Source: Saccharina japonica (Eukaryota; Sar; Phaeophyceae; Laminariales; Laminariaceae). From it: a stretch of 64,000 nucleotides of DNA. Numbering within the stretch: position 1 is the first letter of the stretch; every line of letters begins with the position of its first letter. The translations under genes were made by a program, and so were the position numbers. Under the pieces are notes generated by a model. The model made no database searches, was not told where the DNA came from, and saw nothing but the letters and a program-made list of their open reading frames with translations. The stretch is taken from NCBI GenBank assembly GCA_008828725.1, contig MEHQ01003384.1, positions 1-64,000 on the forward strand. The letters run 5' to 3'. This document shows, in pieces, positions 50,701 through 60,384 of this stretch.

Positions 50701-52485
50701 CTTAGACTTATCCTTAGCCTTAGCCTTAGCCTTAGCCTTAGCCTTAGCCTTAGCCTTAGCCTTAGCCTTAGCCTTAGCCTTAGCCTTGGCCTTGGCCTTA
50801 GCCTCAGCCTTGTCCTTATCTTTCTCCATCTCCTTGTCCTCGTCCTTATCCTTATCATTCTCCATACCCTTTGTGTCCTTCCTCCTGGCAGCTGATGCTC
50901 TGCCAGGGCCTCGAAAGCGCCGCCGACTTCTGCAGCAACCCGTGCCGGCCCAAGATGTCCTTCGCCGAGTTCTACCAAGCCATGCGGCCCGATTCTCTGG
51001 AATCGCCGACGGTCAGCCTCAATTTCGGGAAATGCCTGACCGCGGTGAGATGACGATGTGTCTGTCTACTACAGTAATAGTTAAAAAAAAAACTTTCGAA
51101 ACCTGCACCCGTGTTTTTTTAGATAATCAACTTGACATTAGTGTGGGATACTTTTTTTTCGCGTACATGCTGTAAAGTATAATACCAGCGCTTATCTCCC
51201 TTTTTTGGGACGTGAGAGGGAAAAAGGTTGTTCGGCCCTAATACCCATTGGTCGGCGCGTGCTGCCTCTCTCTCCTCCCCCTCCTCCTCCTCCCAGGTGT
51301 TCGGTATTAGCGCGGAGGGGGCGCTGGCGATCTCTCGCGCGTTCCGCAGCCCTCGAGACTACGCGAACGCGCTGGGGCGGTGCGGTACCGCGAAGGAGAA
51401 GCTCGACCTCGTGCAGGTGAAAGGGAAGGGTGTCTGGCGGCGGCGCGGCCATGCTCGCAATGATTGGCGCCCAATTTTGTAAGAGATGATGTGGCGTTTC
51501 TCTTGCTGCGACGCGCGCGTGGTACATTGTCTTGACCTTTGCTGCATCCGTGATATGTAGCGTGATTGCAGGGCTGATCGGTGCTTGCTGCAGCACGTGA
51601 CATGTAGCGTGGCAGCAGTGTTGGCGCTTTGCTTCGCGCGCAGTGTCGTGAAAACAGTGTGATGATACAAGTATGTATGTACGTACTCTTCACGCGTGAT
51701 AGATTAACGTGGAAGACGGAATCGACACGTGCTTCGCGCGTGACATGATAAGCGTGAACCCGCACTCCTCACCTGTACGTTGTCATGCAGGACAAGGCGG
51801 CTATTGGTGTGCAGTGTGCACCACTTTTCGGCGGAAGTATAACGACCGTTTCGGTAGTATTATGAAGACCCAAACGGCCGATATATTTACATCCAGAACG
51901 AGTACTATTAAAATGAAAGGTCGGCTGATTTGTTTTGGGGTCATGCTGGTGGGGTGGGGAGGTAGAGACACCGCTACGATTGATCCTCCCCTTCACCCGC
52001 TGTAGACTCACGAAAGAAAAAAAAAGCCCGAAAAGTTTTTGATGGTTAGAAGGGGTCATGGGAGTTCGACAAACACCGTTTTTTTTTTTTCGAAGTGCCT
52101 TGTGCATTTGTGTTAATTCGTTACGAGCAATGATTTTTTTTTGTTTTTTTAAAAGACGAGATATGGAACTTATTAAGGAGATTTGTATAATGAGAAGTAT
52201 AGGCGAATATATTTCCAGTGCACAGTGCTCATTCTCTGCCAGGTCTTGAGCGCCGCATCGCGTGGTGGCGCAAAGTATAACTGTGCTGCAAATTCGTCTC
52301 GCTCTCTTTAACTTGCCTCCCTGCCCGCCCGCCCGCCCCCGCGTTGCTTTTTGGTGTGCTGCTGTGTGTCCTTCGCTCAGAACCTGAAGCTTTCCGACGG
52401 CGGGAAATCAAACAGCGTCCAGCGTATCGGTCCCTCCGTTGCTGGAAAGCTTGTCTCGCTCTTCGACCCCAAGGACAGAAGCTGA
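30128..52485 (+). CDS. MUS81: MUS81 structure-specific endonuclease subunit (5' end incomplete)
   Basis: MUS81 pairs with EME1-type partners to cut branched DNA at stalled forks and recombination intermediates. Supported exons: 30128-30262, 36631-36843, 37319-37434, 38086-38250, 40220-40773, 41513-42480, 43447-43558, 44478-44544, 47068-47247, 49155-49319, 50422-50490, 50892-51044, 51297-51416 and 52381-52485. All phases agree, giving at least 1,039 aa. Counting from the first supported codon, 46-110 is Arg/Gly-rich. The K-E-Y-Y-P-R-I-M-S-G-A-F-A-I-L junction opens the winged helix (about 107-210, with Y-N-A-W-S). Residues 211-717 are low complexity, with a SUMO-interaction-like V-V-D-I-S-L-S-D-D-E. 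The ERCC4 nuclease (718-915) has L-L-V-D-T-G-E, V-A-D-Y-M-W (family usually G-D) and E-R-K-S-A-D-D, fitting ERKx3D. The helix-hairpin-helix end follows. Human MUS81 has 551 aa. The intron after 43558 is GC-AG. The N-terminal HhH domain is not seen. Confidence 0.88.
30266..30340 (+). repeat. Poly(G) tract of about 75 bases
   Basis: An almost pure G run begins three bases after the exon end at 30262, overlapping the GTAGGG donor region. Such a run can be real or inflated or collapsed in assembly. Confidence 0.9.
30580..30706 (+). repeat. GGGCCGGGCC-type degenerate repeat
   Basis: GATGGGCCGGGCCG units separated by TGAAAATTT-like spacers end at the target duplication of the hAT-like element. The same unit returns at 35290-35470. 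Such self-complementary arrays resemble subterminal repeats of hAT transposons, which is an inference. Confidence 0.6.
30716..33258. mobile_element. hAT-like non-autonomous element in a MUS81 intron
   Basis: Inverted termini TAGAGGTGGGCACCT (30716-30730) and AGGTGCCCACCTCTA (33242-33256) are flanked by the same 8-bp word GCCTCGAC (30708-30715 and 33259-33266), with two extra bases TA at the right end. An 8-bp duplication and this TIR type are hAT hallmarks. Inside are AAACCGGTTTAAACCGG subterminal-type repeats at 31340-31415 and 33058-33235 and the minisatellite at 32060-32620. There is no transposase-like ORF, so it is non-autonomous or decayed. Confidence 0.75.
32060..32620 (+). repeat. Degenerate minisatellite, AAACCAAGTCAATTTCGA-like unit
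   Basis: Units near 35-45 bp with the cores ACTAAAACCAAGTCA and TTTTCGGCCC repeat with much variation, and a few more copies lie at 32880-33000. No coding potential. Confidence 0.75.
33260..33450 (-). pseudogene. Coding-like remnant interrupted by the hAT insertion
   Basis: On the minus strand a basic, helical-looking frame (R-R-L-H-K-D-N-E-A-E-R-K-R) is open from about 33450 to the target duplication at 33259-33266. Family unknown; it may be part of an older mobile element into which the hAT element inserted. Confidence 0.25.
33440..33735 (+). repeat. GGGTC minisatellite block 1
   Basis: GGGTCGGGTCGGGTCAAGAG plus TTTTCCAAATCTCACGGGTC-type spacers repeat in about 40-bp units, and the block closes with complementary GACCCGCGAG words, so it can fold on itself. 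Confidence 0.75.
34000..34500 (+). repeat. GCA/CTTGC-rich mixed microsatellite
   Basis: GCAGCAGCAGAAGCA runs (34018-34080) and GCTTGCTTGCTTGCAGCAGC runs (34262-34470) alternate. Open frames on both strands are simple-repeat artefacts rich in Ser/Ala/Cys. Confidence 0.8.
35040..35470 (+). repeat. GGGTC and GGGCC minisatellite block 2
   Basis: The first part (35040-35290) has the same GGGTCGGGTC unit as 33440-33735 and also ends in the complementary GACCCGACCTGACCCG. The second part (35290-35470) has the GATGGGCCGGG unit seen at 30580-30706. Confidence 0.75.
36934..37090 (+). repeat. GGTC/GTCT tetranucleotide microsatellite
   Basis: A (GGTC)n run passes into a long, nearly perfect (GTCT)n run of over 20 units, in the MUS81 intron 36844-37318. 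Confidence 0.9.
37620..37825 (-). repeat. Poly(G)/poly(C) runs with a family A head fragment
   Basis: G runs at 37624-37640 and 37681-37700 and C runs near 37722 and 37810 surround an inverted piece of the family A head (GGTCATACGACTACGGCCGTG). The head again points at a homopolymer run. Confidence 0.7.
37940..38007 (+). repeat. GGTCGGTCGATC microsatellite
   Basis: (GGTCGATC)n and (GGTC)n units lie about 80 bases upstream of the MUS81 exon at 38086. Confidence 0.85.
38254..38520 (+). repeat. GTTGGTGGT minisatellite
   Basis: Units of GGTGTTGGTGGT start immediately after the exon end at 38250, so the donor GTGTGT merges with the array. The long Gly/Val frame through it is a repeat artefact. 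Confidence 0.8.
38988..39035 (+). other. Possible optional MUS81 exon
   Basis: Between a CTAG acceptor-like word and a GTAGGT donor lie 48 bases open in phase 0, which could be included between exons 38086-38250 and 40220-40773 without a frameshift. There is no family similarity to support it. Confidence 0.2.
39135..39300 (+). repeat. Two-copy tandem repeat, about 85 bp
   Basis: TGTACGTAGTCTT, then a T-rich tract, CCTAG and CCGTGGAA occur twice in the same order. Intronic. Confidence 0.65.
39770..40085 (+). repeat. Tandem repeat with CAATAGCCTCCTGC core
   Basis: Four degenerate units carry ATCAATAGCCTCCTGCCTGT, a TTGGGAAATAT-like block and CAGTACGCTA words. Intronic, with no coding evidence. 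Confidence 0.7.
41275..41490 (+). repeat. CCTG tetranucleotide microsatellite
   Basis: A (CCTG)n array over 200 bases long ends 23 bases before the MUS81 exon at 41513 and forms most of its pyrimidine-rich acceptor region. An open frame of Cys/Leu/Pro runs through it, but the splice phase places it in the intron. Confidence 0.85.
43130..43390 (-). repeat. Clustered inverted family A head fragments
   Basis: Three truncated copies lie in a row, at 43131-43210, 43255-43318 and 43330-43385. Each contains a version of CATACGACTACGGCCATGCA followed by a poly(C) run. On the minus strand this is poly(G) then head, as in the full copies. Confidence 0.75.
44680..45313 (+). mobile_element. Poly(G)-associated repeat (family A), copy 2
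   Basis: A G-rich run of about 140 bases (44680-44820) leads into the conserved head (CGGCCGTAGTCATATGACCA) and a body ending in CGACGCCAACCCAACCTATA. It is closely related to the copies at 23.3 and 45.5 kb. It lies in a MUS81 intron in sense orientation and has no ORF of its own. Confidence 0.85.
45505..46361 (+). mobile_element. Poly(G)-associated repeat (family A), copy 3, split by a SINE
   Basis: A G run, the conserved head up to CCCTAGACC, then a SINE (45576-45908), then the body from CCCTCGCATCCCTACAATGC to CCAACCTATA. Comparison with copy 2 shows the SINE entered between AGACC and CTCGCATCC. It forms a tandem pair with copy 2. Confidence 0.85.
45576..45908 (+). mobile_element. tRNA-derived SINE, copy B
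   Basis: The tRNA-like head has an A-box-like TGGTCTAACTGG (45590-45601) and a B-box GGTTCGATTC (45634-45643), 32 bases apart as in tRNA genes. A non-tRNA body identical in long stretches to the copy at 11606-11934 follows, then GATAATAAATGGGATGGAC and a 22-A tail. It is nested in a family A repeat inside a MUS81 intron. No long target duplication is visible. The element would be transcribed by RNA polymerase III and copied by a LINE partner not seen here; that is known of SINEs, not shown here. Confidence 0.88.
46440..46665 (+). repeat. GGGAA/GGGAGGAA purine minisatellite
   Basis: A strand-biased purine run of GGGAGGGA units becomes a perfect (GGGAA)n array at its 3' end. Intronic in MUS81. 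Confidence 0.9.
46987..47066 (+). promoter_or_regulatory. Long pyrimidine tract before a MUS81 acceptor
   Basis: (TC)n-rich sequence of about 70 bases ends in TGTGCAG at 47061-47067, the acceptor of the exon encoding the ERK catalytic motif. Confidence 0.7.
47505..48150 (+). repeat. Direct repeats with TCTCCCTACCGTGGATCATTT
   Basis: TGTCTCCCTACCGTGGATCA occurs at about 47558 and 47919, each followed by TGGATGAGGC and TCCTGCGCCGGC. TTTTGTAGGGGCTGGT flanks it at about 47512 and 48118, so this is a partial two-unit tandem of about 360 bp. Confidence 0.75.
48366..48545 (-). repeat. Dispersed repeat family B, copy 3 (inverted)
   Basis: On the minus strand it reads AAGAAAGCCAGGCTGATAGT, then ATTAGTGTAGAAAGCACAC, then CCCAGCCTGGACC, the same order as at 18027-18175. 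Confidence 0.75.
48690..48896 (+). repeat. 9-bp minisatellite GATCTGTAT
   Basis: About 23 near-perfect copies. As 9 is divisible by three, one frame reads (D-L-Y)n and another (M-I-C)n, but no splice context or flanking coding sequence supports translation. It lies in the MUS81 intron 47248-49154. Confidence 0.9.
50640..50880 (+). repeat. CTTAGC hexanucleotide minisatellite
   Basis: (CCTTAG)n with CCTTGTCCTTATC variants at both ends fills most of the intron between the MUS81 exons 50422-50490 and 50892-51044. Confidence 0.9.
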
Positions 52486-52700
52486 GATGGTGGTGGTGGT
52501 GGTGGTGGTGGTGGTGGTGGCGGCAGCGGTGGTGGTCGTGGTGGTTATAGTGATGGTGGTGGTGGTGGGGGGCGGGTGGGGGGTGGGGGGGGGGTTTTAG
52601 TGTGGGGGTGTTGGGGGGGGGGGGGGTCCAAGTCCGAGTCCAAGCGTGACAGCCACGGCGCACGCTGGAGGGGGGGGCGGTATCGAGTTTTTTTTTGTGT
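52486..52700 (+). repeat. GGT microsatellite just after the MUS81 stop
   Basis: (GGT)n and poly(G) begin about six bases after the TGA, so the 3' UTR of MUS81 starts in simple-repeat DNA. No AATAAA is obvious nearby. Confidence 0.75.
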
Positions 52701-53204
52701 GTAGGTCGATGTTGGCTCATCGGCTACATGATATGTGTGCATGATACTACAGCAAGCAGTATATATAGCATACCACAGTGGTGTGATACATATCTACAGT
52801 ATGTAGCAAACATGCTTTTTGCAACAACATACGTTTTTTTTTTAATGGTTGCAACACGTAGAATAGTGAGCGCCTTGGACCTGATACTTTGGCTGAGGAC
52901 TCCTTTGGTTACTACTACATACTGCTTGTAGGACGGATCTTGGGGGGCGGCGGGGGGTCGTTGACGAAGGAACATCGCTATGGCTGGAGCGGAACGTATG
53001 CCAGGTTTGCACGAGAGTCGCGGTGCAGAACCCACCCACCCGAATGGGACCCAAATGTAATGTATGACTACTGTAGTTATTCTGGTATCAGCTGGTGACC
53101 ACGGACGCCGTTTGGATACAGCGTCTGATTGGCGGGTGGGTGTTGTCGCGGCCGATAAGGCTGACACTAGCTACAGCAGCAGTGGGAAGGGGATACATTA
53201 AGCA

Positions 53205-53600
53205 GGTATGCAAGGGAAGTCCTTGGATGGCGTTATGTACTTGGGAATGATCCCAGCAGTATATATACATATGGTATGCAGAGGGAAGCCCTAGGAAGGC
53301 ATGTAGGGTAATAATGACTCCAGATATTGCACTGCTGGCGTCTACGTAACGGAATAGTAGTATGTAGTGCATGGAGTATTAGTACAGTAGAGATAAAACT
53401 GGCGCCTGTTGGAATATGTACAGCAGCAGGGGCAGCAGCAGTAGGCAAGGGAAAGCTGTTGTTGGAAGGCATGCAGTAGGGTGGTGCTTCCTAAGGGTAA
53501 ACACTGACGTCTCCTGCAATAGTATAGGGCATGAAGTATTAATAAATGTTAAACTGGCGTCTGTTGGAACTTGACATGCAGTGATACGAGTGCATGCAGC
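53205..53600 (+). repeat. Degenerate tandem repeat with GGAAGGCATG core
   Basis: Units of roughly 130 bp share GGAAGGCATGYAGTAGGGT, a GGCATGAAGTATTA-like block and CTGGCGYCTGTTGGAA. Intergenic, with no coding evidence. Confidence 0.6.
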
Positions 53601-54088
53601 GTTAGTTAGGAGTATGCACACCGGCGCCGATGTATTTTCGTTTCCATCCCGCTTGGACATCCTCCTCGGAGTAGAACTATCATTCGTAAAGATGGATGCT
53701 GGGAGTCGGTGGGAGTGTTATTTTTGTATTTTCCTCGCCAGCCACCGCCCCTAGTAGAGGGCCCGCCTGCTGGAGGTGTTCCATATATCCCGCCTACGGG
53801 AGGGAGCGTGGCCTCGTGGCGTCCGTATATTATACGCAGCCCCCTCACTGCCCGAGCATGGGCCCTACAGTATGTATATCTATTGTTTCGGAGGAGTGAG
53901 TGCGAGTTTCTTCTAATTTTGCGCGGGGCCAAAAAATAGGGACGACCCCTTTTCTTTCGAGATGGCCGAAGCCGGATTATATGACGGTACGACCGACCGC
54001 GGTATAATAATCTCAGAAAATAAAGAAATCGGGACTGACTGATTGGTGACTTCTATGTATGTTCGAAAAAAATCTCCCAGCGACCACC

Positions 54089-54090
<2 letters not shown>

Positions 54091-54152
<62 letters not shown>
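54091..54152 (+). repeat. CTG microsatellite, about 20 units
   Basis: A pure (CTG)n run lies in intergenic DNA. It reads poly-Leu, -Cys, -Ala or -Ser in different frames, with no gene context. Confidence 0.9.
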
Positions 54153-54153
<1 letters not shown>

Positions 54154-54946
54154 ACCAAAAAAAAACTGCGAACGAGTGAGGGAGTCTGTTTCTGGATTGT
54201 TGATTGGCTTCAGAATGCACCCACTGCTCTGCAAACAAAAGTCATACGAAGTACTGCAGTAGTGTAGATCTAAGAAGAGTGTTTTTTCTCCGTACCCAAT
54301 TTTCAAAACGACCGACGAGCGTCGCGCTACCCTGGCGGGGGGGGGGCATCGTATCGCCCCCCCCCCCACCCCGCACGCCGCGCCGCGAATAATATTGATT
54401 GAACATACATGCATGCATGGCCTAACATAGCGGCAATCATCATTATTGTTATGATGATTGTTGTGTGGTCTCCGGCGGACTTCTCGGTGACATCACGAGT
54501 TTAAGTGTCCGCCTCCACAACCTTTACGTCACTGCCTGTCGCGAACAACAGCAACAACAGCACAGCAACTTGCCCCTTGGAAGCTACTACAGTACTACTT
54601 ACTGCAGCCAGCCCTGTTTTCGGGACACACTCGCACAACTACACTGGGATAAGTTGAATCCGTTTCGCGTGGAATTCCCCCCCCCCCCCCCACTCCATCC
54701 TTTGTGGTAATTTTGTGTATTTTTGTAATGTGGGGTTTCTACAGTAATGTCAAGGCGTATAAAAAAAAAACGGCTGAGACACGCCGAAAACTACTGCTGC
54801 CGCGTTTGGATTGGTTTATTTACTTTGTTGCACGCTGTTTGGAATCCGCCGCAGTATCACTCCCCGGCCAGCAGCTTAGCTGCACAGCCCTTCCTTGCCT
54901 CGCGGAGGCGCACCTACTGTTACACGAAGTATCAATCGCGTACCAG

Positions 54947-55165
54947 GTGTCTCGCAAAACGCAAGCGACGTTGGCCGGTGGATCTTCAAGAAGAAGACAA
55001 GAAGAGATAGGATGCTCGAATTTCTGCGCCCATTCGAGCTCCGAGATGTTTCGAAAGATCAAAGATCGTCTTTGGGCTTCCTCCTCGCCCACGAGCATAC
55101 GTACGGCCTGCCGCTTGGAACATCTTGCTCGTCCGTATTATCAGCAACGGCGCTGGCGAACAAAG
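54947..55165 (+). CDS. Orphan exon-like segment, unknown
   Basis: Between a TACCAG acceptor and a strong AAAG|GTGAGC donor, 219 bases are open with protein-like composition (for example R-W-I-F-K-K-K, F-L-R-P-F-E-L-R-D-V and F-L-L-A-H-E-H), starting with two bases of a codon and ending in phase 1. Other frames are also open, and no partner exon could be joined on either side. It may be a lone exon of a gene I cannot resolve, or a gene relic. Confidence 0.3.
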
Positions 55166-55639
55166 GTGAGCCGCGGGAAAGGGACGCATTGACGCGCGGA
55201 GCGGATGTCACAGGCCGACGTTCGAGAGCTGATGATGGTAGTTCCTTGGCATGGTGGTGGCGGGGCGGGATCCGGGGAGTTTTTCCACGTACCACGTAAA
55301 GAGTGTGTGCCTGCAGTGTTTCTACGTGTTGTACGAGTACTGCTGTAGCGAGCGCTTGGGCAACCGGGAAAGGAAATCCCATCCACCCGCACATATGAAA
55401 AATACCGTACGAGTAGCACATGCTGCAGCTGTCGAAGCGCATACCAGGTACGGTATACCGTACGCAGCAGCGGTATAGTATGAAACATGTACTGCTGTAG
55501 GGGGCTTTGTGACGTGCGAGTGTGCGTAAATGCTGCACAAACTACAACATCAGTACAATATTGCAGTACAGTATATAAAGCACTGCTGTACAGCCCATCC
55601 ATGTCGGGTGATCTACAGCTTGTAGTACAGTAAGTGGGT

Positions 55640-55925
55640 GGCTGCTGACGGGGTCGGGGATAGGGATGGAACTGACGTTTGGGACGAGGCCAGGGGGTGA
55701 CAATGCAGCCTCGAATGGGGATGGGCACTGGGCAATGGATGGCTAGGACTGGAGAGGGGATTGGATGGCGCTGAGGCTCGGTAGGGGGGTGAGGATGAGG
55801 CTTGGGCTATGGCTGGAGACAGAGGTGAGCTCGAGAACGGGGATTGCAATAGGGTTTTTGGAGCGGGGGCGAGAGCGGGCAATGAGACCCAGGATGGGGA
55901 CGACAGCGATGGACATTGTTTCACA
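55640..55925 (+). repeat. G-rich degenerate array (GGGGATGGG...), outer left
   Basis: Irregular GGGGATGGGAC and GGGCTATGGCTGGAG units on the plus strand, related to the arrays at 59815-60240 and 60890-61610. Confidence 0.65.
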
Positions 55926-56070
55926 CCTTGGACAGATCACGATCTTCGTAGATCATCTGGATGCTGTGTATCCTGCCGTTATGATATGTTCTGCGGGATC
56001 TGTGGACGTACACACCCAACGTAGGAAATCTGCCCGCCCAGATTGTACGGCTCCCATGCGGCAACATGAG

Positions 56071-56149
<79 letters not shown>

Positions 56150-56170
56150 AGTACTACGACTACTACTACT
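56071..56170 (+). repeat. CTA/ACT trinucleotide microsatellite
   Basis: About 26 perfect CTA units followed by an interrupted stretch. Confidence 0.9.
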
Positions 56171-56289
56171 GTAGATCACTCGTACAGATCAGGAAAACGT
56201 CTGCCCAGGAAAGATCTAGATCCTGAAGTGGGAATTATCTACCTGATCTATCTGTCATCCGAGGTGTGCATTGTTTGTCTTTTTGACGA

Positions 56290-59200
56290 ATCTCCGTGGG
56301 CACCCCATGCTTTCCAAGGGCGTTCCATGGGCATCCCATGGGTAGACCATGAACATCCCACGAGTAACTGATGGGTAGACCATGCACATCTCATAGGAAA
56401 TCCATGGGTAACCCATGAGTAGCCCATGTGTACAGTAGTACCCCATTCGTAACCCACGGGCATCCCATGGATAGCCCATCCGTAGCCCATCCGTAGCCCA
56501 TTTATTTGCTTCCAGTGGTAGACCATGGGCGTCCCATGGGCATCCCGTGGGAATCCCACGGATTACCATGGGCATCCCACGGGCAGCCGATGTGTAGCCC
56601 TTGGGTATCCTAAAGTAGCCCATGCGTAGCCCATAGGCAACCCATGGATAGCCTATGGATAGCCCATGGGTAGCTAAGCTCATGGGTAGCCCGTGAGTAG
56701 CCCATGTGGATAGCCCATGAGTAGCCCATGGGTAGCCTATGGGTAGTTCATGGGTAGTCCATGGATAGCTCATGGGTAGCCCATGGGTAGCCCGTGAGTA
56801 GCTCATGTGGATAGGCCATGAGTAGCCCATGCGTAGCCTATGGATAGGCTATGGGTAGTCCATGCATAGCCCATGGGTAGCCTATGGGTAGGCCATGGGT
56901 AGTCCATGGATAGCCCATGGGTAGCCTATGGGTAGCCCATGGGTAGCCCATGGGTAGCCCGTGAGTAGCCCATGTGGATAGGCCATGGGTAGCCCATGGG
57001 TAGCCTATGGGCAGCCTATGGGTAGGCCATGGGTAGTCCATGGATAGCCCATGGGTAGCCCATGGGTAGCCCGTATGGATAGCCCATGGGTAGCCCATGC
57101 GTAGCCCATGCGTAGCCTATGGGTGGGCCATGGACCATGGGTAGTCCATGAATAGCCCATGGGTATCCCATGGGTAGCCCGTGAGTAGCCCATGTGGATA
57201 ACCCATGGGTAGCCCATAGGTAGCCTATGGGTAGGCCATGGGCAGTCCATGGAAACCCCATGGGTAGCCCATGGGTTCATCATGGATAGTACAGGGGTAT
57301 CCCATGGGTAGCCCGTGAGAAGCCCATGGGTAGCCCATCGGTAGTCCATGGGTATTCCATGGGTACCCAATGGCTTTATAGGAAGAGTCAAATAGGCATC
57401 CCATGAGTCCATGGGCAGCCCATGAGTATCCCATGGCCATCCCATAGGAATCCCATGGGTATCCCATAGATAGTCCATGACCGTCCCATGGTAATCCCAT
57501 GGGTAGGTAGCCCATGCGTAGCCCATGGGCATCCCATGGACATCCCATCCATAGAGACCCCATGGCCATCTCGTGGGAAGCCCATGTAGTCCCTGGGTGG
57601 CCCATGCCTAGCCCAGGGATAGCCGATGAAATTCTAGTGGTGCCCCCAAGGGTAGCCCATCGGTAGCCCGTGAGCATACCCTAAATAGTCCCTACGAAGC
57701 CCATGGAAATCTCATGGTCATCCTGTGGTAGCCCATGGGACCTCCTGGGTAGGTGGGTAGCTCGTGGTAGACCATGAGTAGCCTATGTGTATCTCACAGA
57801 TTTGCATTGGGAGCCCACGGGCCTCCCATGGGCATCCCACGGGAACCCATGAGCACCGCACGGGTAGTCGATGGGTAGCCCGTTGGCATCTGATAAGTAG
57901 CCCATGCGTAGCCCATGGGTGTTCCATGGGGAGCCCGTGAGTATCCCATGGGTAGCCCATGAGTAGTACATGTGAGTAGTTCATGGGTAGTCCATGGGTA
58001 GCCAATGGGTATGCCAATAATTTTATACGAGGAGCCCATGGGTAGCGCATGGGTAGCCCATGAGTATGCCAATGCTTTTATACGAGGAGTCCATAGGCAT
58101 CCCATGGGAATCACATGGTCATCCCATGGGGTACCCCATGAATACCCCATGGGCATCCTATAGGCATCCCATGGCCATCCCGTGGCCATCCCGTGGCCAT
58201 CCCGTGGTTAGCTCATTTAGTGTCCGTGGGTGGCCCAAGCGTAGCCCATGGGTACGTAGCCCATGCGCTTCTTGTGATTGCCCATGGGCAGCCCATGAGC
58301 ATCCCGTGGGCATCCCATAAGTAGCCTGTGTGCAGCCCATGGGGCATCCCGTGGGCAACATGAGCAATTTATAGGCACTCCGTGGGTAGCCCATACGTAG
58401 CCCGCGGGTGGACCATACGTGGTCCGTGGTCATTCCATGCCCATGGGTAGCGCGTGCCTGTGGGCACCCATAAGTAGCGCATGCGTAACCCACGGGAATC
58501 CTATGGGCATTCCACAGGAATCTCGTGGGTACCCCGTGAGATGCACATATATAGGTACCCCATGGGTAGCCCATGGACATATTTTGGGCACCCCGTGGGC
58601 ATCGCGTGGATAGCTCATGATTAGCCTGTGGGCATTCCATGAGTAGCCAATGCCTACTGTAGCCCTTGGGCGTCTCGTGGGCTACCCGATGGGCACCTAA
58701 TGGCCATCCCATGGGTGGTCCATTGGTAGTGGCATCCCATGAGCATCCCATGGGCATCCGGTGGGCATCCGGTGGGCACCTCGCGGGTAGCGCATGGTTA
58801 GCCCACGGGTAGCCCATGAACTTCGAGTGGTGTCCCGTGGGTTGCCCATGGGTAGCCCATGGATAGCCCACGGGTAGCCCATGAGTTTCTTGTCGTGTCC
58901 CATGGGTTGCCCATGGGCATCTCAATGGAATCCCATGGGCATCCCATGGGCATCACGTGGGCATCCCGTGGGCATCTCGCGGGTAGCGCATGGCTAGCCC
59001 ACGGGTAGCCCATGAGTTTCTTGTGGTACCCCATGGGTTGCCCATGGGCATCTCAATGGCATCCCATGGGCATCCCATGAGCATCCCAAGGGAATCTCAT
59101 GGGCATCCCACCCCATGGGTAGCCCATGGGCACCCTATGGGCATCCCGTGGGCACCCCATAGGCAGCACATGAGTAGTTAATATATTTTAGCAGTAACTC

Positions 59201-59775
59201 ATGGGCGTCCCATGGGTAGCCCGTGGGCACCCCATAGGTAGCCCATGGGTAACCGATGAAAATTTAATGATAGCCCATGGGCCTCCCATGCGTGACCGAT
59301 GGACATTTCATAGGTAGCTCATGGTCATCTCATGGACATCCCATGGGCATCGCATAGGCATCCCATGGACATTCCATTAGCATCCCGTTGGTATCCAATG
59401 GGTATCTCGTGGCTATCCTATGGCCATCGTGATCCTATCAAAAGCCCATGGCCATCCCATTGGCAGCCCATGGACTCCCCATGAGTTTTCCATGGGTAGC
59501 CCATGGAGGTCCCATCGGCATCCCATGGGTAGCCCATGGGTAGCCTTGGTTTGAACCCGTGCGTAACCCATGGGTCGCACATGAGCAACCCACAGGTAGC
59601 CCATGGATGGACCATGGGGGTAACTCATGTTGCAGCCCGTGGGTAGCCCATGGGTAGCCTATGTGAGTAGCCCATGCGTGTCCCATGGATAGCCCATGGA
59701 TAGCACCGTGGATACCTGTAGACAGCCCGTGGGCAGCCCAGGCGTCTGCGTAGCCCATGGCAGGTCCATGAAATG
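56290..59775 (+). repeat. 11-bp satellite array, CCCATGGGTAG unit
   Basis: Roughly 3.5 kb of an 11-bp unit CCCATGGGTAG with variants (CCCGTGGGTAG, CCTATGGGTAG, CCCATGGGCAT). From the span I estimate about 315 units. Each unit is centred on the palindrome CCCATGGG. As three units make 33 bases, all minus-strand frames cycle through the same 11 residues (M-G-Y-P-W-A-T-H-G-L-P), which creates many open frames that are not genes. Confidence 0.9.
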
Positions 59776-59814
59776 TGCGAAAAAGTACCCATTTATAATG
59801 TCTATCGTCGGCTA

Positions 59815-60240
59815 TGGCTTGGAGCGGCGCTGAAGACTGGGGATGAGTCCAAGGGTGGAGATAGAGGTGGGGCTACGACTGTGGCTGTGGTCAAGGACAG
59901 GACCGGGTAGACGGCCGGGAGCAGGACTGACAATGGGGCTCTTATTATGGCTGTGGCTGGAGCCAGGGCCAGGGATGGGAGTTGGGCTGTGGCTGTGGCT
60001 GTGGCTGTGGCTGGGGCTGGGGCCGGGCAAGGGAATGGATCTTGGGCCGTAGCCGGAGATGGCTCTTGGGATGGGTGGTGATGGAGCTGACACTGGATAA
60101 GGGGCTGGAGGCGAAGGATGAGGCCTAGGATGAGGTGAAGATTGGGCTACGGCTGTGGCTGTGACCGGGGATAGAGGACTGGGGCGGCGGCCTGGGCCGG
60201 GCATGGGCATGGGGACTGAGCTATGGCCCTCACTGCCGAT
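59815..60240 (+). repeat. G-rich degenerate array (GGCTGTGGCTGG), inner left
   Basis: Hexamer-like TGTGGC and GGGGATGG units, nearly perfect at about 59983-60022. Same strand bias as the arrays at 55.6 and 60.9 kb. Confidence 0.75.
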
Positions 60241-60384
60241 GGGGGTAGGTTCAAGCTGCTGTTGTTGCGATCGGTGGTGAGTTTCCTTGCCTTGGAATTT
60301 AAGCCCCGATTGTTTTATCATTTGGGTCACGGTATCGAGTCTGGGATCCCCCGGCCTGAGATTTGTAGGGTAGATCAGGCGGAT

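Noticed and set aside
48690..50880. CRISPR-like appearance of regular repeats
   Set aside because: The repeats are contiguous short units without unique spacers, in a eukaryotic intron.
52724..53167. 147-codon minus-strand ORF
   Set aside because: No recognisable domain, mixed with AT-rich intergenic sequence and overlapping other short frames of equal quality.
56255..59758. Many minus-strand ORFs reading M-G-Y-P-W-A-T-H-G-L-P repeats
   Set aside because: They are direct translations of the 11-bp satellite in every frame; no start context, splice sites or non-repeat domain supports a protein.
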